Assembly (NCBI RefSeq): GCF_001954275.1 | Contig: NZ_MBEU01000059.1 | Location: 1 to 63,932 of the forward strand | DNA length: 63,932 bases | Direction of reading: 5' to 3' | DNA from: Mycobacterium sp. IS-836 | Lineage (GTDB): Bacteria; Actinomycetota; Actinomycetes; Mycobacteriales; Mycobacteriaceae | Shown: piece after piece, positions 45,607 to 54,626 of the stretch | How the letters are laid out: each line of letters starts with the position of its first letter | How positions within the stretch are numbered: the stretch's first letter is position 1 | Translations under genes and position numbers: made by a program | Notes under the pieces: model-generated | Seen by the model: only the letters and a program-made list of their open reading frames with translations | What the model was told of the DNA's origin: nothing | The model's database searches: none

Positions 45607-46601
45607 CCCGGCTCGCCGGGATGCCCGGCCGGGTACGCGCGGCCCTGCACGACGAGCCGGTGCCGGACTGGCGGAGTCCCACGCTGGCCACCCTGACCGA
45701 GAAGCGCTTCTCCGACCCCCATTGGATCTTCGAGCGAAAATTCGACGGGATGCGCTGCCTGGCGTTTCGCGACGGCAATCGGGTGTGGCTGCTGTCGCGA
45801 AATCGCCAGCGGCTCAACGGAACCTACCCGGAACTGGTCGACGCGCTCGCAGCCCAGCACACCACCCGATTCGTCGTCGACGGCGAGGTGGTGGCGTTCG
45901 AGGGACGCCGCACCAGCTTCGCCCGGCTGCAGGGGCGGCTGGGCATCACCGACCCCGAAGTGGCCCGGGCATCCCGCGTCCGGATCTACTACTACCTGTT
46001 CGACCTGCTGCACCTCGACGGCATGTCCACCACCGAGGTGCCACTACTCTGGCGTAAACGACTGCTGCGCAACACGATCGACTTCACCGATCCGCTGCGG
46101 TATGCGCCGCATCGCGTCGGGGACGGCATCGCCGCCTACCGCGCCGCCTGCGCCCGCGGCGACGAGGGAGTGATCGCCAAGCGGGCCGACGCGACGTATG
46201 AAGGCCGCCGGTCACCGCATTGGCTGAAGTTCAAATGCGTTCGCGACCAAGAATTTGTGATCGGCGGCTACACCAGCCCGAAAGGCAGCCGCATCGAGTT
46301 AGGCGCGCTGTTGCTCGGCTACCACGACGGCCGCGACCTCGTCTACGCCGGCAAGGTCGGCACCGGCTTCGACGAGGCCACCCTGCACAGCCTGCATGAG
46401 CGCCTGTCGCCCATCGAGCAGGATGCGCCGCCGTTCACCCGGGGTCTGGTGCGCGAGAACAGCGCCCGCTGGGTCCGTCCCGAGCTGGTGGCGCAGATCG
46501 GGTTCACCGAGTGGACGCGTGACGGCAAGCTGCGCCACCCGCGCTATCAGGGTCTGCGCATCGACAAGGACCCCCGAGACGTCGTACGGGAGACACACTG
46601 A
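45603..46601 (+). CDS. ATP-dependent DNA ligase (LigD ligase-domain type)
   Basis: A 332-residue ligase with the adenylation Lys in motif I (ERKFDGMRCL), motif III (YYLFDLLHLDG), motif IV (DEGVIAKR) and motif V (WLKFKC), then an OB-fold (EFVIGGYTSPKGS...). Both core domains are complete and no extra DNA-binding domain is present. It would seal nicks or double-strand break ends. It overlaps the phosphoesterase gene by four bases and the polymerase gene by one (TGATG), so the three LigD activities are translated together. Confidence 0.93.
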   Translation: MTRLAGMPGRVRAALHDEPVPDWRSPTLATLTEKRFSDPHWIFERKFDGMRCLAFRDGNRVWLLSRNRQRLNGTYPELVDALAAQHTTRFVVDGEVVAFEGRRTSFARLQGRLGITDPEVARASRVRIYYYLFDLLHLDGMSTTEVPLLWRKRLLRNTIDFTDPLRYAPHRVGDGIAAYRAACARGDEGVIAKRADATYEGRRSPHWLKFKCVRDQEFVIGGYTSPKGSRIELGALLLGYHDGRDLVYAGKVGTGFDEATLHSLHERLSPIEQDAPPFTRGLVRENSARWVRPELVAQIGFTEWTRDGKLRHPRYQGLRIDKDPRDVVRETH

Positions 46602-47500
46602 TGGCACCTGAAGTCGAAATCACCCACCCGGATCGGGTGTTGTTTCCCGATCCGTCGTCGCGAAAAGGGATCACCAAGGCAGATCTCGTCGACTACTACG
46701 GCGAGGTGGCCGACACGATGCTGCCGCACCTGCGCGACCGGCCGCTGACCGTGCAACGGTTTCCGCGCGGCATCGGCGAACAAGGGTTCGTGCAGCAGGA
46801 TTTCGCCGATTCGCTGCCGGACTGGATGAGCGGCGCCGAGGTCGCCAAAGAGGGCGGCACCCTTGTGCATCCGGTGGCCGACCGCCGAGAGGCGTTGCGC
46901 TGGCTGGCAAACCAGAACTGCATCACGTTGCACGTGTGGCAGTCGCGGCGAGACCGGCTGCACAACCCCGACCGACTGGTGTTCGACCTCGACCCCTCCG
47001 ACACCGACTTCGCGGTGGTGCGCGCGGCGGCCCGCGCGACCGCCGGCGTGCTCGATGACCTCGGGCTGGCGTGCTACGTGCAGACCACCGGTTCCCGTGG
47101 GCTGCACGTGGTGGTCCCGGTGCGTCCCGACACCGACTTCGACACCGCCCGGCAGTTCGCCCGCGACGTCGCCGAGGTGGTCGCGGCCGATGACCCCCAG
47201 CACCGCACCGTGGAGGTGCGCAAGGGCAAGCGCGGCGGCCGGGTGTATCTCGACGTGATGCGAAACGCGTACGCGCAGACCGCGGTTGCACCGTATTCGG
47301 TCCGGGCCCGCCCCGGCGCACCGGTGGCCACCCCACTGGAGTGGGATGAATTGGACGCCCGCGGCCTACGGGCCGACCGATTCACCGTCCGCGATGTTCC
47401 CAAACGGTTGGCCGGGCAACGTGATCCGTGGGCCGACATGTCCCGCCATGCGCGCGCGCTGGGCGGCCCGGCGAAGCGACTGGCGAAACGTCGTGCCTGA
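46601..47500 (+). CDS. LigD-type primase-polymerase (archaeo-eukaryotic primase fold)
   Basis: A 299-residue repair polymerase corresponding to the LigD POL domain. The catalytic metal pair is in LVFDLDPSD (DxD), the nucleotide His in GSRGLHVVVPV, and the third acidic residue in GRVYLDVMRN. Such enzymes fill gaps with ribonucleotides at broken ends and may bridge ends. Its stop overlaps the GTG of the following glycosylase by eight bases. No ku gene is in the window. Confidence 0.93.
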   Translation: MAPEVEITHPDRVLFPDPSSRKGITKADLVDYYGEVADTMLPHLRDRPLTVQRFPRGIGEQGFVQQDFADSLPDWMSGAEVAKEGGTLVHPVADRREALRWLANQNCITLHVWQSRRDRLHNPDRLVFDLDPSDTDFAVVRAAARATAGVLDDLGLACYVQTTGSRGLHVVVPVRPDTDFDTARQFARDVAEVVAADDPQHRTVEVRKGKRGGRVYLDVMRNAYAQTAVAPYSVRARPGAPVATPLEWDELDARGLRADRFTVRDVPKRLAGQRDPWADMSRHARALGGPAKRLAKRRA

Positions 47501-48272
47501 ACTGCCTGACGTGGAAGGGTTTCGGCGCGAGCTTGCCGGCGTGCTGCCCGGCCGCCGCATTCGGCACGTAGCGGTTCGCGATCCCGGCATACTGCGCAAC
47601 ACCACCGCCGCGGCGCTCGGGCGCCGCTGCGCCGGGCGCCGCTTCCGTGCGCCACGGCGGCACGGCAAGTGGCTGATCCTGCCCACCGACGGCCCGACGC
47701 TGCTGGTGCACAGCGGGATGACCGGACACCCGTACTACGCCGCCGACGATGCCGAGCCGAAGGGCTATGAGCGGCTGGTGCTGTCCCTGGACAAGGGCGA
47801 ACTGCGCTACGCCGACCTGCGCAAGCTGCGCGGGGTGTGGCTGGCCGATTCCGACGACGACATCGCGCACGTGACGGGTCCGCAGGGCCCCGATGCGTTG
47901 GGCATGGACCTGCGCGCGTTTCGCGACGCGCTGTCCGGTCGGCACGGCCGGCTGAAGCCGACGCTGATGGACCAGTCGGTGATTGCGGGCCTCGGCAATC
48001 TGCTCGCCGACGAAATCTGCTGGCGGGCCCGGCTGCGACCGACGCTTCCGGTTGCCGACCTGGACGCCGACGACGTCAAGCGCCTGCACGCCGCCATGAC
48101 GCAGGTGCTGCGCACGTCGGTGCGACACGGCCGCGTGCCAGGGCTGTCGCGGTGGCTCACCCGGGTGCGCGACGAGCCGGACCCGAGTTGCCCCCGTTGC
48201 GGCACGCGGCTCGCCCGCGCGCGCGTCGGGGGCCGGACATCGGTGTGGTGTCCCCGCTGCCAGCCCGGGTAA
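47493..48272 (+). CDS. Fpg/Nei-family DNA glycosylase/AP lyase
   Basis: A 259-residue glycosylase starting at GTG 47493 so that maturation exposes Pro2 and Glu3 (PELPDVE). Lys59 (RHGKW), the helix-two-turn-helix motif (LMDQSVIAGLGNLLADEICW) and a C-terminal zinc finger (SCPRCGTRLARA...VWCPRC) are intact. It should cut oxidised bases and nick the strand, making ends suited to the phosphoesterase, polymerase and ligase encoded just upstream. Whether it is Fpg-like or Nei-like cannot be settled by eye. Confidence 0.92.
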   Translation: MPELPDVEGFRRELAGVLPGRRIRHVAVRDPGILRNTTAAALGRRCAGRRFRAPRRHGKWLILPTDGPTLLVHSGMTGHPYYAADDAEPKGYERLVLSLDKGELRYADLRKLRGVWLADSDDDIAHVTGPQGPDALGMDLRAFRDALSGRHGRLKPTLMDQSVIAGLGNLLADEICWRARLRPTLPVADLDADDVKRLHAAMTQVLRTSVRHGRVPGLSRWLTRVRDEPDPSCPRCGTRLARARVGGRTSVWCPRCQPG

Positions 48273-48283
48273 TCTCGGCAGTT

Positions 48284-48700
48284 ATGAGCCTTAGCAAGCG
48301 CAGGTGGATGACGATCGCCGCCCTGACACTGGTTGCGGCCGGCGCGCAGCTCAGCCCGGCGACTGCGCGGGCTGACCTGCACAACATCACCTACCGCGCC
48401 AGGATCGATGCGCTGACGACGGGCAGCCAGGCCACCTTCGTGATCAACGGCGGCCAGACCAACACCACCAGCCTTCCTTCGATGCCGGGCAACGTATTCG
48501 AAGCCAACACCGTATTACCCGATCCGGCGCAAGCCGGGCTCCGGATCGTCCTTCGTTTCCCGTACGCCGCGAACGTGCATTGCGAGATCGACGTCGACGA
48601 CAACGTTTTCACGCAAGCCGACCAGATGGTCAGGCCCGCGCTCGGCAATGCCGATCCCAATAGCGGTGCGCTGCAATGCGGAGCGCCGTTGCCCGGTTAG
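48284..48700 (+). CDS. Small secreted protein of unknown function
   Basis: A 138-residue protein with a Sec signal peptide: basic start (MSLSKRRW), hydrophobic stretch, and a probable cut after SPATARA (about residue 30). The mature part has two cysteines (VHCEIDV, LQCGAP) that could form one disulfide. No family was recognised. It follows the glycosylase gene by 11 bases, so it may be read through from the repair operon, and converges with coaE. Confidence 0.75.
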   Translation: MSLSKRRWMTIAALTLVAAGAQLSPATARADLHNITYRARIDALTTGSQATFVINGGQTNTTSLPSMPGNVFEANTVLPDPAQAGLRIVLRFPYAANVHCEIDVDDNVFTQADQMVRPALGNADPNSGALQCGAPLPG

Positions 48701-48705
48701 TACGG

Positions 48706-49884
48706 CTAGGGTCGCCAGCCCGTTGAGTCGGCCCACTCCCACGCGCGGCGATACGCGTCGAGAAACCACGGCTCCTTGGCGGCAACGTACGTCCCGGTGT
48801 CGCCTTTCCCTTGCTTTTCGGCGTCGCGCTTGGCCGCCAGATAGTCGGCGCGGGCGTCGGGGTTAGCCGTCAGCCAATCCACGAATAGCAGCGCGAACTG
48901 CTGATTGGGCCAGCCATCCACCCGGATATGCACATTCGTCGGCCGGCCGGGATCGGCCGACGCGTGAAACCGCTTGCGCCACAATGCGGGATCGTCGCTG
49001 TGGGCGACGTCCTGCGTGATTCCCTCGACGCGCGGATATCCGACCGACAGCAGCGGCTCGGCGAGTTCGGCTGCCACCGCCAACGATTCGACCGTGATCT
49101 GGATGTCGATGACATCCTTCGCATCGAGGCCGGGCACGGCGGTCGATCCGATGTGGTCGACCCGCACCGCCTTGTGGCCGCAGGCGGTCTGCAGCCGGGC
49201 GACGATACGCCGCGACTGGTCGGGCCAGGCCGGGTCGGCCGGCACCAACCGGGCCGGCGCCCGGGCGATCTGGTGCTGCGCCACGTTATGGGCGAACGGC
49301 AGTATCCGGTTATGCCATACGTCGCGCGCCCGCTGCACCAAATCCGCCTGGCTGCCCGAATTGTCCAGCCACACATCGGCGACCGCCCGACGCTGTTCGT
49401 CGTCGGCCTGCGCGGCGATCCTGGCGCGGGCGTCATCTTCGGACATGCCGCGTTGCTCGACCAGCCGCCGCACCCGCAACTCGACATCGGCATGCACCAC
49501 GACAACCAGCGGGAACAACGGCGCCATCCCGGATTCCACCAGCAGCGGGATGTCTTCGACGACGACGGCATCCTCAGCTACCGCGGCGATGATCTCCGCG
49601 CGCCGCTTGCCCACCAGCGGGTGGACGATCCCATTGAGCTTCTTGCGCGCGTCGTCGTCGGCGAAAGCCTTGGCGGCCAACGCCGGCCGATCCAACGATC
49701 CGTCGGCTAGCAGGATGTCGTCGCCGAACGCGTCGACAAGCGACGCAAGCCCCTCGGTTCCGGGCTGCACCACCTCACGCGCAATGACGTCGCCGTCGAC
49801 GATGATCCCGCCGCACTCCGCGAACGTGGCGGACAGCGCGGATTTTCCGGCGCCGATGCCGCCGGTCAACCCGATGCGCAGCAT
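48706..49884 (-). CDS. coaE: Dephospho-CoA kinase fused to a GrpB/UPF0157 domain
   Basis: A 392-residue protein. Residues 1-200 are dephospho-CoA kinase: P-loop GLTGGIGAGKSALS and the lid region with LVEQRGMSEDDARARI. It phosphorylates dephospho-CoA to CoA, the last step of the pathway. Residues about 215-385 form a GrpB-like nucleotidyltransferase-fold domain (RVDHIGSTAVPGLDAKDVIDIQ) of unknown role; this fusion is usual for actinobacteria. It is downstream of rpsA (12-base gap) on the same strand. Confidence 0.95.
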   Translation of the reverse strand: MLRIGLTGGIGAGKSALSATFAECGGIIVDGDVIAREVVQPGTEGLASLVDAFGDDILLADGSLDRPALAAKAFADDDARKKLNGIVHPLVGKRRAEIIAAVAEDAVVVEDIPLLVESGMAPLFPLVVVVHADVELRVRRLVEQRGMSEDDARARIAAQADDEQRRAVADVWLDNSGSQADLVQRARDVWHNRILPFAHNVAQHQIARAPARLVPADPAWPDQSRRIVARLQTACGHKAVRVDHIGSTAVPGLDAKDVIDIQITVESLAVAAELAEPLLSVGYPRVEGITQDVAHSDDPALWRKRFHASADPGRPTNVHIRVDGWPNQQFALLFVDWLTANPDARADYLAAKRDAEKQGKGDTGTYVAAKEPWFLDAYRRAWEWADSTGWRP

Positions 49885-49896
49885 CCGTGAACGCGA

Positions 49897-51342
49897 TTAT
49901 GCGTTGCCGGCGAGCTTTTCGCGCAGCGCGGCCAGCTGGGCGTCGCTGGCCAGCGACCCTCCGGCGGCCTTCTCGGGGGGAGCGCCGTTGCCTGGCGACT
50001 GGTCGCCACCGCTGGGCGCGGCGGCCTCGGCTGCGGCGAACTTCTCCATCTGCGTGGTGTGCATCTTGTGCCGGCGCTCCGCCTCGGCGTAGCGCGCCTC
50101 CCACTCGGTGCGCTGGGCGTCGAATCCTTCCAGCCACTCGTTGGTGTCCGGGTCGAAGCCCTCGGGGAAGATGTAGTTGCCCTGCTCGTCGTAGCTGTCG
50201 GCCATGCCGTACTTCGCGGGGTCGAATTCCTCGGTGTAATCCTCGTTAGCCTGCTTGAGCGACAACGAGATCCGGCGACGCTCCAGGTCGATGTCGATGA
50301 CCTTGACCATTGCGTCGTCGCCGACGGCGACCACCTGGTCCGGCACCTCGACGTGTCGCTCGGCAAGCTCGGAGATGTGCACCAGGCCCTCGATGCCCTC
50401 CTCGACGCGGACGAACGCGCCGAACGGAACGAGTTTGGTGACCTTGCCCGGCACGATCTGGCCGATGGCGTGGGTGCGGGCGAAGTGCCGCCACGGGTCT
50501 TCCTGAGTCGCCTTGAGCGACAAAGAAACCCGCTCGCGATCCATGTCGACGTCGAGCACCTCGACGGTGACCTCGTCGCCGACCTGGACCACCTCGGACG
50601 GGTGATCGATGTGCTTCCAAGACAACTCGGAGACGTGCACCAGGCCGTCCACACCGCCAAGATCGACGAACGCGCCGAAGTTGACGATGGAGGACACCAC
50701 GCCCTTGCGGATGGCGCCCTTTTGCAGCTGGTTGAGGAACTCGCTGCGCACCTCGGACTGGGTCTGCTCGAGCCATGCGCGCCGCGACAGCACCACGTTG
50801 TTGCGGTTCTTGTCCAGCTCGATGATCTTGGCCTCGATCTCCTTGCCGATGTACGGCTGTAGGTCACGCACCCGGCGCATCTCGACCAGCGAGGCGGGCA
50901 GGAAGCCGCGCAACCCGATATCGAGGATCAGGCCGCCCTTGACGACCTCGATGACGGTGCCCTTGACGGCCTCGTCCTTCTCCTTGAGCGCCTCGATGGT
51001 GCCCCAGGCGCGCTCGTACTGGGCGCGCTTCTTGGACAGAATCAGCCGGCCCTCTTTGTCCTCCTTGGTGAGAACCAGGGCCTCGACTTCGTCTCCCACG
51101 GAAACGACCTCGTTGGGGTCGACATCGTGCTTGATGGAGAGCTCGCGGGCGGGGATGACCCCTTCGGTCTTGTAGCCGATGTCGAGGAGCACCTCGTCCC
51201 GGTCAACTTTGACGATGGTGCCTTCGACGATGTCGCCATCGTTGAAGTACTTGATCGTTTTGTCTATTGCGGCAAGAAAGTCCTCGCTGGAACCGATGTC
51301 GTTGACGGCTACTTGGGGCGAGGTGACGGCGGGACTCGGCAT
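49897..51342 (-). CDS. rpsA: 30S ribosomal protein S1
   Basis: A 481-residue protein with four S1 RNA-binding repeats (about 35-105, 125-190, 205-275, 290-360), each with the GDIVEGTI / KGVVSSIVNFGAFVDL-like pattern, then an acidic and low-complexity tail ending ALREKLAGNA. S1 helps bind mRNA to the small subunit and has been discussed as a pyrazinoic acid target through its C-terminus. It is separated from polA by 119 bases, which should hold its promoter; no confident element was picked there. Confidence 0.97.
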   Translation of the reverse strand: MPSPAVTSPQVAVNDIGSSEDFLAAIDKTIKYFNDGDIVEGTIVKVDRDEVLLDIGYKTEGVIPARELSIKHDVDPNEVVSVGDEVEALVLTKEDKEGRLILSKKRAQYERAWGTIEALKEKDEAVKGTVIEVVKGGLILDIGLRGFLPASLVEMRRVRDLQPYIGKEIEAKIIELDKNRNNVVLSRRAWLEQTQSEVRSEFLNQLQKGAIRKGVVSSIVNFGAFVDLGGVDGLVHVSELSWKHIDHPSEVVQVGDEVTVEVLDVDMDRERVSLSLKATQEDPWRHFARTHAIGQIVPGKVTKLVPFGAFVRVEEGIEGLVHISELAERHVEVPDQVVAVGDDAMVKVIDIDLERRRISLSLKQANEDYTEEFDPAKYGMADSYDEQGNYIFPEGFDPDTNEWLEGFDAQRTEWEARYAEAERRHKMHTTQMEKFAAAEAAAPSGGDQSPGNGAPPEKAAGGSLASDAQLAALREKLAGNA

Positions 51343-51461
51343 GTTGTTGGGTTGCTCCGGACAGGTGGGGTCGTAGGGACAATTCGGGATTTACCTGTTG
51401 AGGCTACTCGACAGGGCACAAGCTGGACAAACTCGGGCTGTAATGCGGCGCTAATCCGGCT

Positions 51462-54185
51462 TCAGTGCGCCGCTGAGTCCCAGCTGCGACCGTAGCCCAC
51501 CGAGACCTCCAGCGGGACGTCCAGCGGGTAGGCGCCGCCCATCTTTTCGCGTGCCAGCGCTTCGACCTGTTCGTGCTCGCCAGGGGCGATTTCGAACAGC
51601 AATTCGTCGTGGACCTGCAAAAGCATGCGCGACGAGAGCCCGGCGTCCTTGATCGCCTTGTCGACTTCGATCATCGCCACCTTGATGATGTCGGCCGCGC
51701 TGCCCTGGATCGGCGCGTTGAGCGCCGCCCGCTCGGCGGCCTCGCGTACCTGTCGATTGCTGCTGTCCAGCTCGGGAAGATAACGCCGACGGCCCAATAC
51801 CGTTGAGGTGTAGCCGTCCTTGCGGGCCTGCTCCACGACGTCCATCAGGTAGTCGCGCACTCCGCCGAATCGGGCGAAGTATTGGTCCATCTGGACTTTC
51901 GCCTCCTCGGTGGAGATCTTCAGTTGGGCGGCCAAGCCATATGCGCTGAGCCCGTAGGCCAATCCGTACGACATCGCCTTCACCCGGCGGCGCAATTCGG
52001 CGGTGACTTCCTCGATCGGCACGCCAAAAGCGCGTGAAGCGACGAACGAGTGCAGGTCCTCGCCGGTGTTGAACGCCTCGATGAGGCCTGCATCGCGGGA
52101 CAGGTGCGCCATGATTCGCATCTCGATCTGGCTGTAGTCGGCCGTCATCAGCTCGGCCATCGGGCCATCGGGCCCCTTGCCGACCACGAACGCATCCCGG
52201 ATCTGGCGGCCGGCGTCGGTGCGGATCGGGATGTTCTGCAGGTTGGGCTCCGTCGACGACAACCTGCCGGTCGCCGCGATGGTCTGGTTGAACGTGGTGT
52301 GGATGCGCCCGTCGCCGGCCACCGAATTGAGCAACCCGTCGACGGTGACCTTCAGCCGGGTGACGTCGCGGTGGGCGAGCAGGTGTTGCAAGAACGGATG
52401 TTCGGTCTTGTCGAACAGCGATTGCAGGGCATCGGCATCGGTGGTGTAGCCGGTCTTGGTTCGTTTGGTCTTCGGCATGCCCAGCTCGTCGAACAGCACC
52501 ACCTGCAACTGTTTCGGTGAGCCCAGATTGATCTGCTTGCCGATGACGGCGTACGCGGCCTCCGCGGCATCGCGGATCTGGTCGCCGAATTGGCTCTGCA
52601 GTTCGGTCAGCAGCCGCAAATCCACTGCGATGCCGGCGTTTTCCATGTGCGCCAGCACCTGCTGAACGGGCAGCTCCATCTCGGCCAGCAATGCCGTCGA
52701 GTCGATGCGCTCCAGCTCGGCGTTCAGCGCATCGGCCAGATCCACCACCGCGCGGGCCCGCAGGATCACCGTCTGGACGGCTTGCTCGTCGACGCCGCCC
52801 GCCTCGTCCAAGTCGTCGAGCAGCGAAAGTTGTTGCTGCTCGGGTGTTTCCGCGCGCAGTTCGCGACGCAGGTAGCGCAGCGACAGGTCGTCCAGGGTGA
52901 AGCTGCGTTGACCCGGCCGCACCACGTAGGCCGCCAGCGCGGTGTCGGACGTGACGCCGCTCAGCGTCCAGCCGCGGCCCCACAGGTCGTGCATGGCCAG
53001 CTTCGCCTCATGCAGCGCTTTGGGTTTCGCGGGATCGGCGAGCCACGCCCCCAGCGCGGCGTCGTCGTCGGGGGTCAAGGTCGCGGTGTCGACGTACGCG
53101 CCTTCCCCGTCGGCGGCGGCGATGGCCAGCGCGGTGGCGTCGCCCTCGTAGGGCAGGTGCGTACCGACGACCGCCAGCCCGCAGCGGCGCCCGTCGCTGG
53201 CGTGCTCGGCAAGCCACTGTCCTACGGTGCCGGCGTCCAGCGCGCCGCCGCGCACGTCGAAACCCTCGTCGACCTCGGGCTCGACGGCGGCCAGCGTGTC
53301 GAACAGGCGGTCACGCAACACCCGGAATTCCAGGTCGTCGAAGAGCCGGTGGATCTGGTCGCGGTCCCACGGCTGCAGCCGCAGCGTGTCCGGGGTCTGC
53401 GCCAGCGGCACGTCTTTCACCAGGTCGGTGAGCTCCCGGTTGCGCACCACGCTGGCCAGATGCGCGCGCAACGCGTCGCCCACCTTGCCGCGCACCGACT
53501 CGACGTTGTCGACCAACCCCTGCAGCGAGCCGTATTCGACGATCCATTTCGAGGCGGTCTTCTCCCCCACGCCGGGGATGCCGGGCAGGTTGTCGCTGGG
53601 GTCGCCGCGCAGGGCGGCGAAGTCGGGATATTGCGCCGGGGTCAGCCCGTACTTCTCGACGACGGCATCGGGGGTGAAGCGGGTGAGCTCGCTGACGCCC
53701 TTGCGCGGGTACAGCACCGTCACGTCGTCGCTGACCAACTGCAGGGAGTCGCGGTCACCGGTGACCACCAGCACGCGGTATCCCTCGTTTTCGGCCTGGG
53801 TGGCCAGTGTGGCGATGAGGTCGTCGGCTTCGAATCCCGGTTCCGCGAGCACCGTGATGCCAAGTGCGCCCAGCACTTCCTTGGTGATGTCGATCTGTCC
53901 GTGGAACTCGTCGGGCGTCGAGGATCGGTTGGCCTTGTATTCGGGGTAGCGCTCGGAACGGAAGGTCTGCCGTGACACGTCGAACGCGGCGGCGATGTGC
54001 GTCGGGGCCTCGTCGCGGAGCAGGTTGATCAGCATCGCGGTGAATCCGTATACCGCGTTGGTGGTCAGCCCGCCGCGGGTCTTGAAGTTCTCGGCGGGCA
54101 GCGCGTAGAACGCGCGGAAAGCCAGTGAATTGCCGTCCAGCAGCATCAGCGTCGGCTTGGTCTGTTCCTCGCTGGCGGTGCTCAC
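51462..54185 (-). CDS. polA: DNA polymerase I
   Basis: A 907-residue enzyme. Residues 1-300 form the 5' nuclease (LMLLDGNSLAFRAFYAL, GDRDSLQLV, and the HhH segment IPGVGEKTA). The middle domain keeps the exonuclease fold but lacks the DxE metal residues (it reads CGLAVVGTH), so there should be no proofreading. The polymerase has motif A DYSQIEMRIMAHLS, motif B RRRVKAMSYGLAYG and motif C LQVHDELLFE. This loss of proofreading is normal for mycobacterial PolA. Confidence 0.98.
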   Translation of the reverse strand: MSTASEEQTKPTLMLLDGNSLAFRAFYALPAENFKTRGGLTTNAVYGFTAMLINLLRDEAPTHIAAAFDVSRQTFRSERYPEYKANRSSTPDEFHGQIDITKEVLGALGITVLAEPGFEADDLIATLATQAENEGYRVLVVTGDRDSLQLVSDDVTVLYPRKGVSELTRFTPDAVVEKYGLTPAQYPDFAALRGDPSDNLPGIPGVGEKTASKWIVEYGSLQGLVDNVESVRGKVGDALRAHLASVVRNRELTDLVKDVPLAQTPDTLRLQPWDRDQIHRLFDDLEFRVLRDRLFDTLAAVEPEVDEGFDVRGGALDAGTVGQWLAEHASDGRRCGLAVVGTHLPYEGDATALAIAAADGEGAYVDTATLTPDDDAALGAWLADPAKPKALHEAKLAMHDLWGRGWTLSGVTSDTALAAYVVRPGQRSFTLDDLSLRYLRRELRAETPEQQQLSLLDDLDEAGGVDEQAVQTVILRARAVVDLADALNAELERIDSTALLAEMELPVQQVLAHMENAGIAVDLRLLTELQSQFGDQIRDAAEAAYAVIGKQINLGSPKQLQVVLFDELGMPKTKRTKTGYTTDADALQSLFDKTEHPFLQHLLAHRDVTRLKVTVDGLLNSVAGDGRIHTTFNQTIAATGRLSSTEPNLQNIPIRTDAGRQIRDAFVVGKGPDGPMAELMTADYSQIEMRIMAHLSRDAGLIEAFNTGEDLHSFVASRAFGVPIEEVTAELRRRVKAMSYGLAYGLSAYGLAAQLKISTEEAKVQMDQYFARFGGVRDYLMDVVEQARKDGYTSTVLGRRRYLPELDSSNRQVREAAERAALNAPIQGSAADIIKVAMIEVDKAIKDAGLSSRMLLQVHDELLFEIAPGEHEQVEALAREKMGGAYPLDVPLEVSVGYGRSWDSAAH

Positions 54186-54214
54186 GGCTCACACTCTAGG
54201 CACCACTCGTGACA

Positions 54215-54502
54215 TCAAGTGAGCCGCCGCTCGGCGCCCACGTCGTACTCGGAAACCGACGCGCACACGATCAAGCCTTGCTGTTCATCACTGGGTCCGC
54301 TGCCGCGGAACGCATCGACGGCGGACCGCGACTCCCAGCGTTCGAAGATGGCGATGCGACTCGGATCGAGCAGGTCGGCGCTGATCGCGAAGTCGAGGCA
54401 GCCCGGCGTTCGGCGGGCTTGACGCACGACGGCCGCGCATCCGGCCAGATATTCGGCTCGCCGCTGCGGCTCGACGACAAGGTATCCCGCGACGATCACC
54501 AT
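54215..54502 (-). CDS. ABM-domain (antibiotic biosynthesis monooxygenase-like) protein
   Basis: A 95-residue alpha+beta barrel protein (MVIVAGYLVVEPQRRAEYLAG...LDFAISADLLDPSRIAIFERWES). Such proteins dimerise and act on small aromatics or act as heme or quinone enzymes; which applies is unclear. The ATG at 54502 has AAGGAGAG a few bases upstream. It is divergent from the DUF35-thiolase pair and shares the intergenic region holding a KstR-type operator. From memory, the tuberculosis order has no such gene here. Confidence 0.8.
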   Translation of the reverse strand: MVIVAGYLVVEPQRRAEYLAGCAAVVRQARRTPGCLDFAISADLLDPSRIAIFERWESRSAVDAFRGSGPSDEQQGLIVCASVSEYDVGAERRLT

Positions 54503-54581
54503 GGGGCTCTCCTTCGCTCGGCTCACACCGGTATGACCGCCGGGGCCCGCCGAAGTCATCGGCGCAGCCCCGCGGCAGAAC

Positions 54582-54595
54582 TGCAACACGTTTCA
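54582..54595. promoter_or_regulatory. KstR-type operator (TGCAACACGTTTCA)
   Basis: The 14 bases match the KstR consensus TnnAACACGTTnnA at every fixed position. The centre lies about 38 bases before the predicted start of the DUF35 transcript, over the -35 region, a position for repression. KstR controls sterol side-chain and ring catabolism in mycobacteria, and cholesterol-derived CoA esters relieve it. From memory the tuberculosis counterparts Rv1628c-Rv1627c belong to that regulon. Confidence 0.8.
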
Positions 54596-54614
54596 GTTTT
54601 GTGTTTGGGCTGGG

Positions 54615-54620
54615 TAGTCT
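54615..54620 (+). promoter_or_regulatory. -10 element (TAGTCT) of a leaderless transcript
   Basis: TAGTCT fits the mycobacterial TAnnnT -10. Exactly six bases separate it from the GTG at 54627, so the mRNA should begin at the start codon itself. This agrees with the absence of a ribosome binding site. Confidence 0.6.
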
Positions 54621-54626
54621 GACCGA

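Noticed and set aside
51462..54185. Loss of polA proofreading residues as a novelty
   Set aside because: The missing DxE of the 3'-5' exonuclease domain is normal in mycobacterial PolA.
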